From CAZNXJ01 sp964577115 (lineage in GTDB: Bacteria > Planctomycetota > Planctomycetia > Pirellulales > Pirellulaceae), in assembly GCA_964577115.1 (NCBI GenBank), contig CAZNXJ010000042.1, positions 1 to 37,137 on the forward strand: a stretch of DNA of 37,137 nt, read 5' to 3'. The first letter of the stretch is position 1. Every line of letters starts with the position of its first letter. Below are positions 18,550 through 27,368 of the stretch, one piece after another. Both the position numbers and the translations under genes were made by a program. The notes under the pieces are model-generated. The model was given only the letters and a program-made list of their open reading frames with translations. It did not search any database and was not told where the DNA came from.

Positions 18550-19844
18550 GAAACGAGCTCGCTGATAGCCACGCCGTCTTCGATGAACGGTCGGATGCGG
18601 AAATCGTTCGCCGTGTCGATCCCGAGGAGCCGGTAGATGGTTGCGGCGAAATCGTAGGGACGCACGGGCGTACGGACCGGGTACGCGCCCTTGTCATCGC
18701 TCTGGCCCACCACCGCGCCTCCCGGCAACCCGGCACCGGCGAGAAGCGCCGAGAAGCAATGCGGCCAGTGATCACGATCGCCGTTGTTGTTGATTTGCGG
18801 AGTGCGGCCGAATTCGCCGAGTACAACGACGAGCGTCGAATCGAGTAGCCCGCGCTGCTCGAGGTCGTCGATTAACGCCGATAAGCCCTGGTCGAGACGT
18901 GGGCAGAGCTGCTGTTCCGTCCGACGCATCCCCGGCAGATCGGCGCCGTGCGTATCCCAGGCATCGAAGGCAACGACGTCGTACCACTTAATTTGCACGT
19001 AACGTGTTCCGGCCTCGATAAGCCGACGTGCGAGCAGGCACGATTGGCCAAAGAAGTTCGCGCCGTATCGGTACCGAGTACGCTCGTCTTCGCGCGACAT
19101 GTCGAACGCATCGCGGGCGCTCGACGACGTAAGCAGCTCGAGCGCCTTGCGGCGCTGCTCGCGCATTGCCATGACGGCGGGTGCATCGCCGAACTCGTCG
19201 TTCTGCATGCGTTCGAGCAGCTTCACGCGTTTGTCCAGCTCCTCCCGCGTGATGCGATCACCGAGAACGAAGCTACCAAGTTGTACATTGCCGGTGGCGG
19301 GAGCACGGATGCGCAGTGGTTCGTACGCCATTCCTAAACGGTCGGCGCCGACCAGGTCGATGTTCGAAGGGATCTGCGACCCGTCGCCAGGGCTTGAGCC
19401 GATATGCACGTACGGCGGCATCGAGCCGTTCGAACCGAGCAGCTTGGTGACGACGGCGCCGAACGTCACGTTGCTCATCTCCGAGCCGGTCAGCATGGCC
19501 TTCGACGAGTGATCGGGATTGCTATGCGTGAGCGATCGGATGAGCGAAAACTTTTCCGCGCGCCGCGCGAGCTGCGGCACTAGTTCGCTCAAGATGAGTC
19601 CGGGGACGCGTGTCCGCAGAGCGCCGAAGGGTCCGCGCACTTCGGCCTTCGCCTCGGGTTTAGGATCAAAGGTTTCGAATTGGCTGGGACCGCCGTTAAG
19701 CCAGATGAAAATGCACGAGCGATCCACGAGCGGCGTCTCGTTCGCGCCGGCTGTCTTGCCAAGCGGCAGGGCTGCCAGACAGGAACTCCCCGCTGCCCAT
19801 TTCAGCAGGGTGCGCCGATCGAGTTGCGACGGGTGCTGAATCAT
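18546..19844 (-). CDS. DUF1501 protein, Tat-exported
   Basis: 432 residues. The start at 19844 is chosen because AAAGGAAG precedes the ATG by a few bases and the N-terminus becomes a twin-arginine signal (LDRRTLLKWAAGSSCLA); the longer frame to 19880 adds 12 unrelated residues. Typical DUF1501 blocks are present: CIFIWLNGGPSQFETFDPK, the WDTHG motif, LVVVLGEFGRTPQINNNGDR and DHWPHCFSALLAGAGLPGG. The fold belongs to the alkaline-phosphatase/sulfatase superfamily, but substrates are not established. In planctomycetes DUF1501 usually pairs with a DUF1549/DUF1553 protein; here it pairs with a TolB-like propeller instead. Confidence 0.92.
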   Translation of the reverse strand: MIQHPSQLDRRTLLKWAAGSSCLAALPLGKTAGANETPLVDRSCIFIWLNGGPSQFETFDPKPEAKAEVRGPFGALRTRVPGLILSELVPQLARRAEKFSLIRSLTHSNPDHSSKAMLTGSEMSNVTFGAVVTKLLGSNGSMPPYVHIGSSPGDGSQIPSNIDLVGADRLGMAYEPLRIRAPATGNVQLGSFVLGDRITREELDKRVKLLERMQNDEFGDAPAVMAMREQRRKALELLTSSSARDAFDMSREDERTRYRYGANFFGQSCLLARRLIEAGTRYVQIKWYDVVAFDAWDTHGADLPGMRRTEQQLCPRLDQGLSALIDDLEQRGLLDSTLVVVLGEFGRTPQINNNGDRDHWPHCFSALLAGAGLPGGAVVGQSDDKGAYPVRTPVRPYDFAATIYRLLGIDTANDFRIRPFIEDGVAISELVS

Positions 19845-20388
19845 CAATCTTCCTTTAGAGTGAACGCTTGGGGCGGCCAACAGCTGTTTTCATCGAGAAG
19901 CGAAGCCATCCGAAATCGGCTTTCACTGCCTGCAATGCGCAGCCGCATTCCTAGTGTAAAGGCTTTTGTCGAAAACCTAAAGACGCGGGAGTTGCGGGCT
20001 TCAAAATTGCTTGGATTTCGCACCTTGTTGTGTTATCACTCGGTGCGGTGAAGCGACGGACGCCAGGGTATACTGTGGGACGTGCCCTGGGACGCAAGGC
20101 CAGCACAGCTTGCCCGACCTGAGCCGCCTGTACGTTGGCTAACGGATTTCTCGGTTGGGTAGAGGCTGGCTTGGATGCGGTCGATTCAAACCGTGCGGTT
20201 CCGGCATAGCCCGCTCGGCGTCCCTTGCGGGGCATGCGAGGGGCATACCCATACAATCGGCGGAATCACGTCCGCTCCGAGCGGCCCGCTCTCGTCGCAC
20301 CACGGGCCCGTGACGCGGGGCACGATCGTTGTCGGTCGCCTGGTGAATGGCAGGTGAATTCATTTCGGCTCGTTCCGTTTGAGGCCTT
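19845..20388. other. Divergent intergenic region (544 bases)
   Basis: This lies between the DUF1501 gene (minus) and the cytochrome fusion gene (plus). I see no convincing coding sequence: short frames on both strands have no family similarity or SD. On the plus strand TATACT at 20069-20074 (in AGGGTATACTGTGG) could be a -10 element with a poor -35. Another weak pair is TTGCTT 20007-20012 and TGTTAT 20031-20036, spacing 18. Promoters for both flanking units must lie here, but their positions are not proven. Confidence 0.45.
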
Positions 20389-23300
20389 ATGACCACGTGT
20401 CCGTTTCCGTGTCTCTTGGCTCACGCCTGGTGGCTCGCCCGAATTGCGGTCGCACTCGCCCTGTTCGCCTCACAGTTCCCTCTGGCTGCCGCGGCGCAGC
20501 CGGTCAACGAGCAGGCTTACGCGGTGCGGTGGATCGACGAGCCCATCACGCTGGATGGGCGCGGTGATGAGCCGGCCTGGCAGAACGCGAAAGGCGTTCG
20601 GTGGCCGGCGGTCGCCGAATCCGCCTCGACCGTCCACTTGCGCCTGCTGTGGGACCGCGGCAATCTCTTCTTTCTCGCGGAGATGGAAGACGGCGAACTC
20701 ACGAATGCGATTAGCGAACCGGACGGAAGAATCGAAACGGGCGACGCATTCGCGCTCTTCCTACAACCCGCCGGCCGCCAGGACGCTTACTACCAGTTTG
20801 CTGTCAGTCCCTCCGGTGCGGTGCTCGACATGTTCGTCGATGACCGCGAACCGGAGGCCTACGAGCGGTTCGCGAAGGCGCGCCCTTTTCTCGCCGAGAT
20901 TCGCACAGTCGTGGAAGACGTGGAAGGCAAGGCGGCCTACCGAGCAAAAAAGTGGACCGTCGAGGGGCGGATTCCCTGGACGGATCTATTGGCGACTGGC
21001 GGACGGCCGGACGTGGGACACGTCTGGCGCTTCGCGGCCGCTCGTCACGGCGCACCCGGCACAACATCGCCGCTCATCTCCAATTTGCACGACCCCTCCG
21101 CGAACCCGGCAGAGCACATCGCCGAATGGCCTACCGTGGTTTTCGAAGGCTCGCGGTCCGAGACCGCTCGTCGGCCCTACGGGATTGCTCGCCGCACGCC
21201 GCTGACGACGTCGCGCGTCGTAGGGTCGCCGGATCCTCCGCTGCCGTATCGCGCGGTTCGAGCCTACCCGAAGCTGCGTCCCGAGTTCCCGGTGTTTGTC
21301 GTGCATGAACCCGGATCGACGCGCCTGTGGCTCATCGTGCAGGACGCCCCCTATCTGAAGACGCGGATTATGCGCACGAGCGATGATCCTTCCGACGGTG
21401 AGCTCGAGGAACTGCTGGTCACGGGCGATTCGGATTTCAGCATCTGCTTTCATCCACGGTTCTTGGAAAACGGCTACTTCTACGTCGGTAGCAACGGCAA
21501 ACGCGGTGACGAACCGACCAAGTGCCGCATCGTGCGCTACACGATGTCGCGGCAGCCTCCGTACGCCGTGGATCCTGCAAGCGCGCTGGTGATCATCGAT
21601 TGGGAATCGAATGGTCACAACGGTGCGGCGATCGGGTTCGGAAACGATGGGATGCTCTATATCACGAGCGGCGACGGCACGTCCGATTCCGATACTGACG
21701 TCGTCGGTCAGGGGCTCGATCACCTGCTGGCCAAGGTGCTGCGCATCGACGTAGATCATCCGGATCCCGGCCGAGCGTACAGCGTGCCCGCTGATAATCC
21801 GTTTGTCGGCCGCGCGGGAGCTCGCCCGGAAACCTGGGCCTACGGTTTGCGCAATCCCTGGCGGCTGTCGGTGGATCCGGCGACGGGGCACATTTGGGTC
21901 GGCAACAACGGGCAGGATCTTTGGGAGCAGATTTACCTGGTATCGCGCGGCGCAAATTACGGGTGGAGCGTTTATGAGGGGAGCCATCCGTTTTATCTCA
22001 ACCGTCAGATGGGGCCGGATCCACTGTCTCCGCCGATGTTCGAGCACCCCCATTCCGAAGCTCGGTCGATGACCGGCGGCATCACGTATCACGGCCGCAA
22101 GTACCCGGAGCTCGCGGGCGCTTACATCTATGGCGACTATTCGACGGGCAAGATTTGGGGAGCGCTCGTCGACAAGGACCGAAAGGTTCACTGGCACCGC
22201 GAGCTGGCCGATACGACGCTGCAAATCACCTCTTTCGGTGTCGATGCGGAAGGGGAACTGCTGATAACGGATCACCAAGGCGGCGGACAAGGCGGGCTCT
22301 ACACCCTCGAACCGAATCTCGATGCTCCGCGCCCCGAAGACTTTCCGCACACGCTTTCGGAGAGTGGGCTCTTCAAATCCGTGCCAGGGCATGTTGTCCA
22401 GGACGGGCTGATCCCGTACTCCGTGAACGCACCGCTCTGGTCCGATGGAACGTACAAGGAGCGTTTCATCGCGATGCCCGAAAACGCGGGTGAGAACGGC
22501 GAACCGCCGCGGATCGGCTTTCAGCCGCACGGTGCGTGGACGTTCCCTAATGGCACGGTGCTCGTCAAATCGTTTGCGCTCGATTTGGAAGAAAACAATC
22601 CCGCATCGCGCCGCTGGATCGAGACGCGTTTTCTCGTCCGCCAGCAAAATGAATGGGTCGGATACTCGTACGAATGGAACGACGAACAAACCGACGCACG
22701 GCTTGTCGACGCGGCCGGTGCCGATCGCGAGTTTGTGGTGCGGACGGCGGCGGGAGGCCAGCGGCGGCAGAAATGGCGGTACCCGAGCCGTACGGAATGC
22801 ATGGTGTGTCATAGCCGAGCCGCGAACTATGTGCTCGGCCCATCCACGATGCAGATGAATCGAACGCACAATTACGACGGCATCGAGGACAATCAGCTGC
22901 GTGTGCTCGAGCACCTTGGTGTGCTCGAAGTTGATTGGCGAACCGATGCGGTCGCTCGGCTGCGCTCTGATCTGCTTGCTGCCGGGAAATCTGCTGCGGA
23001 AGTCGATACGCTCGTCGCGCAGCTGGCAAGCTCGCGGCAGCCTGTAGCCGCAGCTCGCTCGCGGCTGCTCGCCCGATCGCCTGAAGAGTACGATCGGCTA
23101 CCGAATCCCTATGACGAGAGCGAACCGGTGGAACTGCGCGCGCGGGCCTACCTGCATTCCAATTGCGCGCACTGCCACGTAATGGCCGGCGGCGGGAACG
23201 CTCAATTCGATGTCGCGTTCGCGACGGCTCGCGAGGCAATGAAGTTGATCGACGAGCGTCCGGTGCACCATACGTTTGGAATTCCTGATGCGCGGCTGAT

Positions 23301-23484
23301 CGCGCCGGGGGATCCCGACCGGTCCGTCCTGCTGCATCGCATGTCGATCCGCGAGCCCGGGCAAATGCCCCAACTGGCAACTGAGTTACCGGATGAGCCG
23401 GCCGTGCAGCTTATTCGTCAATGGATACTGGAGCTTGGCGGCGCGGGCCCGCAGCCAGCAGATGCCGTTTCAAAACAGAAGTAG
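20389..23484 (+). CDS. Exported fusion: CBM9-like domain, sugar-dehydrogenase propeller, diheme cytochrome c domain
   Basis: 1031 residues; GAGG lies 5 bases before the ATG; signal peptide at 1-36. Residues about 40-260 resemble the CBM9-like/DOMON-type fold (VRWIDEPITLDGRGDEPAWQ). Residues about 290-650 match a glucose/sorbosone-dehydrogenase beta-propeller, with GLRNPWRLSVDPATGHIWVG and LVSRGANYGWSVYEGSHPF. The rest matches the HNE_0200-type family (TIGR03806): LSESGLFKS, GLIPYSVNAPLWSDGTYKER and two heme-c sites, C804-M-V-C-H808 and C926-A-H-C-H930. Electron transfer from a sugar or similar substrate to the two hemes in the periplasm is inferred. PQQ dependence cannot be read directly. The small ABM-fold gene follows after 16 bases. 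Confidence 0.88.
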   Translation: MTTCPFPCLLAHAWWLARIAVALALFASQFPLAAAAQPVNEQAYAVRWIDEPITLDGRGDEPAWQNAKGVRWPAVAESASTVHLRLLWDRGNLFFLAEMEDGELTNAISEPDGRIETGDAFALFLQPAGRQDAYYQFAVSPSGAVLDMFVDDREPEAYERFAKARPFLAEIRTVVEDVEGKAAYRAKKWTVEGRIPWTDLLATGGRPDVGHVWRFAAARHGAPGTTSPLISNLHDPSANPAEHIAEWPTVVFEGSRSETARRPYGIARRTPLTTSRVVGSPDPPLPYRAVRAYPKLRPEFPVFVVHEPGSTRLWLIVQDAPYLKTRIMRTSDDPSDGELEELLVTGDSDFSICFHPRFLENGYFYVGSNGKRGDEPTKCRIVRYTMSRQPPYAVDPASALVIIDWESNGHNGAAIGFGNDGMLYITSGDGTSDSDTDVVGQGLDHLLAKVLRIDVDHPDPGRAYSVPADNPFVGRAGARPETWAYGLRNPWRLSVDPATGHIWVGNNGQDLWEQIYLVSRGANYGWSVYEGSHPFYLNRQMGPDPLSPPMFEHPHSEARSMTGGITYHGRKYPELAGAYIYGDYSTGKIWGALVDKDRKVHWHRELADTTLQITSFGVDAEGELLITDHQGGGQGGLYTLEPNLDAPRPEDFPHTLSESGLFKSVPGHVVQDGLIPYSVNAPLWSDGTYKERFIAMPENAGENGEPPRIGFQPHGAWTFPNGTVLVKSFALDLEENNPASRRWIETRFLVRQQNEWVGYSYEWNDEQTDARLVDAAGADREFVVRTAAGGQRRQKWRYPSRTECMVCHSRAANYVLGPSTMQMNRTHNYDGIEDNQLRVLEHLGVLEVDWRTDAVARLRSDLLAAGKSAAEVDTLVAQLASSRQPVAAARSRLLARSPEEYDRLPNPYDESEPVELRARAYLHSNCAHCHVMAGGGNAQFDVAFATAREAMKLIDERPVHHTFGIPDARLIAPGDPDRSVLLHRMSIREPGQMPQLATELPDEPAVQLIRQWILELGGAGPQPADAVSKQK

Positions 23485-23500
23485 TCAGGAGTCAAATTGG

Positions 23501-23785
23501 ATGGTCACAGTCGGAATGAATTATCGCGTGCTGCCGGGCAAGCAGCAGGAGTTTGAACAGAAGTTCGCCGCCGTGCTTGAAGCGCTCAAGGCGGCTCCGG
23601 GACATACCGCTTCGCATCTATGGCGCGACGTCGCCGACGATGCGTCCTACCTGATCACGAGCGAATGGTCCGACGAGCAGGCCTTCGCCTCGTTCATTCA
23701 GAGTCAGGCGTTCAAGGATGTCACAAGTTGGGGGCGTGAGGAGATCCTGGCGGACCGCCCGCGCCACAAGGTCTACAAGCACTAG
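23501..23785 (+). CDS. Small antibiotic-biosynthesis-monooxygenase (ABM) fold protein
   Basis: 94 residues from the ATG at 23501, 9 bases after AGGAG (23487-23491). An upstream in-frame start would overlap the previous gene and adds no conserved sequence. The pattern VGMNYRVLPGKQQEFEQKF, a central HLWRDVADDASYLITSEW and a late FKDVTSWG match ABM ferredoxin-like dimers. Members range from heme-degrading to quinol monooxygenases, and many have no known activity. Because it directly follows the diheme fusion gene (16-base gap), it probably shares its transcript. Confidence 0.85.
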   Translation: MVTVGMNYRVLPGKQQEFEQKFAAVLEALKAAPGHTASHLWRDVADDASYLITSEWSDEQAFASFIQSQAFKDVTSWGREEILADRPRHKVYKH

Positions 23786-23862
23786 CGTGCACCGAGTGGC
23801 CGGACTACCAATGAGGAAGGCGGCGAACACCGTTCGGAGTTGCGAATACTGAGGCGGCGGAA

Positions 23863-26859
23863 ATGAACTCGAGGCGCAGGCGAGGTCCCGAACCGCGGCG
23901 ATTCCGGTGGTGGACTGTCATCCCCGTGGTGGCGGTCGCGGTCGGGCTGGCCATCTTTCCCTGGGCCGTTCGCCGCCTCGTGCCGCTTGACGCTGACCGC
24001 GTCTTGGCTGAGGCGCGCTTGCGCTTGGAGCACGGCGACATACAAGCTGCCGAGCGGCTGATCGGTGACGTGCTGCGGGCTGAAAGCAGCAACGTCCTGG
24101 CGCTCATTTATCGCGGTCAGCTCGCACATCAGCGCGGCGACTGGCAGCAGGCGCTCCGCGACTTTCGCCAGGCGGCTGAGCTGCCGGACGAGCTGGCTGC
24201 CGTCGCTCGATTTCACGAAGCCACGATTTTGCTCGAACGAGCTCGAGCGCGCGAAGCGGAGCAACAGCTGCTCAAGGCCATCGCGATGAATCCGCGCCAG
24301 CTCGAGGCGCACGAGCGGCACTTGCAGCTGTGTGTGCTGCACATGCGCCGCGACGATATCTTGCAGCGGCTCGCGGCGATCGAACAGCTCCGCCCCCTGA
24401 CGCTCGATGAACTTGCGCTGCGCGTCGTCGCGGGGGACCCAATCATCGACTACCGGGAAGCCGCGGGAATGCTCAGCGCATTCCTTCAAGCCGACGCGCA
24501 CGACGTCCATAGTCGCCTCGCGCTGGCTCGCTACGAGTTCCAAGAGAAACAGCCGGTCAAAGCCATTGCGCTGCTCCGCGCTGCGCCGCCGCCCGCGGCG
24601 GCCGACCCGCGCGTCCCCGCATTGCTCGCGGAGATGCTCGCCGAGCAATCGCAAATCGATGCGGCCCGCACCCTCCTCGAGCAGAGTCCACTCAATGAGG
24701 AATCGCCGGTAGCGGCTTGGAAGGCGGCGAGCAAAGTGGCCGAACAAGCGGGTGATGCGCAGCGCGTTGTCGAGTGCCTCGAGCAGGTCGTGCGCCGCAA
24801 TCCGGACGATCATACGAGCGTCTATCAGTTGGGGCTGGCGCTGCAGCGGCTCGGCATGGCCGAGCGCGCGAAGCCGCATCTCGAGCGTTCGGTGCTGCTC
24901 GACCGACTCCAGCGTCAGGCGCTCGCCGCCGCGCGAATCGATCGCCAACGAGGCGACATTCTGGTGCCGCTTCTGGTTGAGGTGGGAACGCTGCTACAGC
25001 AACTGGATCGCACCGGCCAGGCCGCTGCCTGGTTCAAGCTGGCGCTCGACGTTGATCCCCAGCATGCCGAGGCGCTTGCTGGCTGGAACGCGACGCGGCA
25101 TGCGGCGGACGCTCCCAAGACGAGCCTTGCTAATGAGGCCGCATCATCGACGGAGAGCTCGTCGCCGGTGCTCGCCGATTCGCCCGCCCCACGCGGCGAG
25201 CGCGCCTCGACGAAGGCCCGACGTGGCGACTCGCCGAGTGGGTCGCGCATCGCGCTGCGCGATATCCACGAGGCACTCGGGATCAATTTCCAATACTTCA
25301 ACGGCGAGACGGGATTCAAGTACTTGATCGAGAGCATGGGGGGAGGCGTCGCGGTGCTGGACTACGACGCGGATGGCTGGCCTGACCTGTACTTTGCTCA
25401 GGGCTGCCGCATCCCAGTAGACCTCGATAACAAGGATTTCCTCGATCGGTTGTACCGTAACCGCGGCGATGGCACATTCGAAGACGTTACGGAACAGGCC
25501 GGGCTCAGCGAGAACGGCTACAGCCAAGGGTGCGCCGCCGGAGACATCGACAACGACGGCTTCGTGGATCTCGTGATTGCGAACTACGGTCGCAATACGG
25601 TGTACCGAAACCAGGGCGATGGGACGTTCATTGATATCACCGAATCGTGCGGAGCACTGGCGCCGCAGATGAGCTCGAGTGTCGCATTGGCCGACCTGGA
25701 TCGTGATGGAGACCTGGACCTGTATGTTTCCAACTACGTGGATGGATTGAAAGTCTGTCGGGACCCCACCGGGCGCATCAGCACGTGCGATCCGAGCAAC
25801 TTCGATGGCGAGCAGGATCGGCTGTATTTGAACGCCGGCGACGGGACATTTGTTGACGTGACCGAAGCGAGCGGCATTGTAGCGCCGAACGGCAAGGGCT
25901 TGGGAGTGCTCGTCGCGGATCTCGATGATGACGGCTGGCCAGACATCTACGTTGCGAACGACGGGACGCCCAACTTTTTCTTCCGCAGCCAGCCTGATCA
26001 GCTCGAAGCGTCAAGTTCCGAGTGGCCGATTCCGAAGTTTAAAGAAGAGGGCCTCATATCGGGGTTAGCACTTAGTGCCGAAGGGCGGGCAGAAGCCGGG
26101 ATGGGCATCGCGTGCGGCGATGTAAATGGCGACGGGCTCCTCGACCTGCTGACCACGAACTACTACCTAGAAACCTGTACGCTCTATATCAATCTGGGCG
26201 GCGGCGGTTTCTCGGACGAAACCCGCTCCGCCGGGCTATATCATCCGACCGAACAGACGCTCGGATTTGGCACGCAAACTATCGACTTGGATCTCGATGG
26301 CCATCTCGATTTGTTCATCGCCAACGGGCACATCGATAATTACGTCTATCGCGGCGAGCCGTGGAAGATGCCGCCGCAGCTGTTTCAAAATCTGAGTGAC
26401 GGGCGGTTTGAGGAAATTTCGCAGTCTTCGGGCGAGTATTTCGCGGGCAAATATCTCGGCCGCGGAGCGGCTCGTTGGGACTGGAACCGCGACGGTCTGC
26501 CCGACTTGGTAGTCGTTCATCAGGACAGGCCGGTCGCCGTGCTTTCGAATGAATCGCCCGAACCGGGACGGCGCGTTGTCGTTCAGCTGGTGGGCGTCAC
26601 GTCGAACCGCGACGCGATCGGCGCGCGCCTGGCCATCACTGCGGCGGGGCGCACGCAGATCATCGAGGTTTGCGGAGGCGACGGGTTTTATGCGAGCAAT
26701 GAACGCCGGCAGTTTATTGGTTTAGGTACGGCGGACCGCGTGGATCGGCTGGAAGTGCGCTGGCCGAGCGGCCTCGTGAACGAGTGGGAAGATCTGCCGG
26801 TCGATGTATTAATGACTATCACGGAAGGGGGCGCACCGCGGTATCAAACGCTGCAATGA
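23863..26859 (+). CDS. Membrane-anchored TPR + CRTAC1-type FG-GAP propeller + ASPIC/UnbV protein
   Basis: 998 residues. A basic start (MNSRRRRGPEPRRFR) and a helix at about 18-38 anchor it. TPR-like helical repeats occupy about 45-420, then a low-complexity Ser/Ala/Arg linker. From about 470 a seven-bladed propeller carries calcium-type DxDxDG loops: DYDADGWPD, DIDNDGFVD, DLDRDGDLD, DLDDDGWPD, DVNGDGLLD, DLDLDGHLD and DWNRDGLPD. The ASPIC/UnbV tail (about 905-980) has NRDAIGARL and GLGTADRVDRLEVRWPSG. It is the largest of three CRTAC1 paralogues here, and a separate TPR protein accompanies the third one (34548-35897), so fused and split arrangements coexist. A binding or scaffold role outside the cytoplasm is inferred. 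Confidence 0.88.
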   Translation: MNSRRRRGPEPRRFRWWTVIPVVAVAVGLAIFPWAVRRLVPLDADRVLAEARLRLEHGDIQAAERLIGDVLRAESSNVLALIYRGQLAHQRGDWQQALRDFRQAAELPDELAAVARFHEATILLERARAREAEQQLLKAIAMNPRQLEAHERHLQLCVLHMRRDDILQRLAAIEQLRPLTLDELALRVVAGDPIIDYREAAGMLSAFLQADAHDVHSRLALARYEFQEKQPVKAIALLRAAPPPAAADPRVPALLAEMLAEQSQIDAARTLLEQSPLNEESPVAAWKAASKVAEQAGDAQRVVECLEQVVRRNPDDHTSVYQLGLALQRLGMAERAKPHLERSVLLDRLQRQALAAARIDRQRGDILVPLLVEVGTLLQQLDRTGQAAAWFKLALDVDPQHAEALAGWNATRHAADAPKTSLANEAASSTESSSPVLADSPAPRGERASTKARRGDSPSGSRIALRDIHEALGINFQYFNGETGFKYLIESMGGGVAVLDYDADGWPDLYFAQGCRIPVDLDNKDFLDRLYRNRGDGTFEDVTEQAGLSENGYSQGCAAGDIDNDGFVDLVIANYGRNTVYRNQGDGTFIDITESCGALAPQMSSSVALADLDRDGDLDLYVSNYVDGLKVCRDPTGRISTCDPSNFDGEQDRLYLNAGDGTFVDVTEASGIVAPNGKGLGVLVADLDDDGWPDIYVANDGTPNFFFRSQPDQLEASSSEWPIPKFKEEGLISGLALSAEGRAEAGMGIACGDVNGDGLLDLLTTNYYLETCTLYINLGGGGFSDETRSAGLYHPTEQTLGFGTQTIDLDLDGHLDLFIANGHIDNYVYRGEPWKMPPQLFQNLSDGRFEEISQSSGEYFAGKYLGRGAARWDWNRDGLPDLVVVHQDRPVAVLSNESPEPGRRVVVQLVGVTSNRDAIGARLAITAAGRTQIIEVCGGDGFYASNERRQFIGLGTADRVDRLEVRWPSGLVNEWEDLPVDVLMTITEGGAPRYQTLQ

Positions 26860-27368
26860 CCGTACGACGGAGCCCACCACACCAGATGGCATTGGCACGC
26901 GATTTGGATATAGGAATCGGTCCAAATTTCCGAGCAGTGACGCGGTGGTCTTTGGCCGACTCTAGCAGGGTTGGGGGGGATGGTTCGGAGAATTCTTAAA
27001 AAATCTCAAAAAAAGTCCGGATCCACTGGATTTGTATCAGTCGAATCAATTAGACTTCCCGAGGATTGTAGGCTACCGCACCTTAACCTAGTCTCGAGAT
27101 GAGCACGGATTTCGCGGCGCCATTCGGCGAAAGCATCCGTGCAGAGAAGGTGTGGCTGGCGCGCGGGGCGTCATCGGGGCACACGGCGCGGCTCGTCGAA
27201 CGCGCCGAAAACCAAGGAGCCAAGTGAAACGACCGGCGGGAAATCACGCCTGTACCGGGATCCGTGCGGCGCTGGCGCTTTTCGGTATTTGCTTGACTCG
27301 CGAATTGCCAGCGTTCACATTATGAGCGGCTTGGGTGTACTTATTTTTCTTTATGGAGGTGTTGTGCT
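26860..27368. other. Non-coding gap before the DUF1559 gene (509 bases)
   Basis: No supported gene was seen. An AT-rich patch at 26991-27015, with A-runs at 26998-27003 and 27008-27014, stands out in GC-rich surroundings and could be curved DNA or an UP-like element. Near the gene, TTGACT (27293-27298) is a possible -35, with only poor -10 matches 16-19 bases on (around 27315-27323). GGAGGT at 27355-27360 is the strong SD of the DUF1559 gene. A 77-codon frame ending at 27372 has no recognisable content and is probably spurious. Confidence 0.45.

Noticed and set aside
19951..20256. 101-codon open frame on the minus strand in the 19845-20388 gap
   Set aside because: There is no SD, no known domain and an Arg/Pro/Ala-rich composition; judged a chance frame.
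20986..22914. 642-codon open frame on the minus strand
   Set aside because: It lies wholly inside the cytochrome fusion gene, has no recognisable domain and an Arg/His-rich composition typical of antisense frames in GC-rich genes.
23782..24948. 388-codon open frame on the minus strand
   Set aside because: It is antisense to the TPR part of the CRTAC1 gene at 23863; no family features and the sense frame has clear domains.
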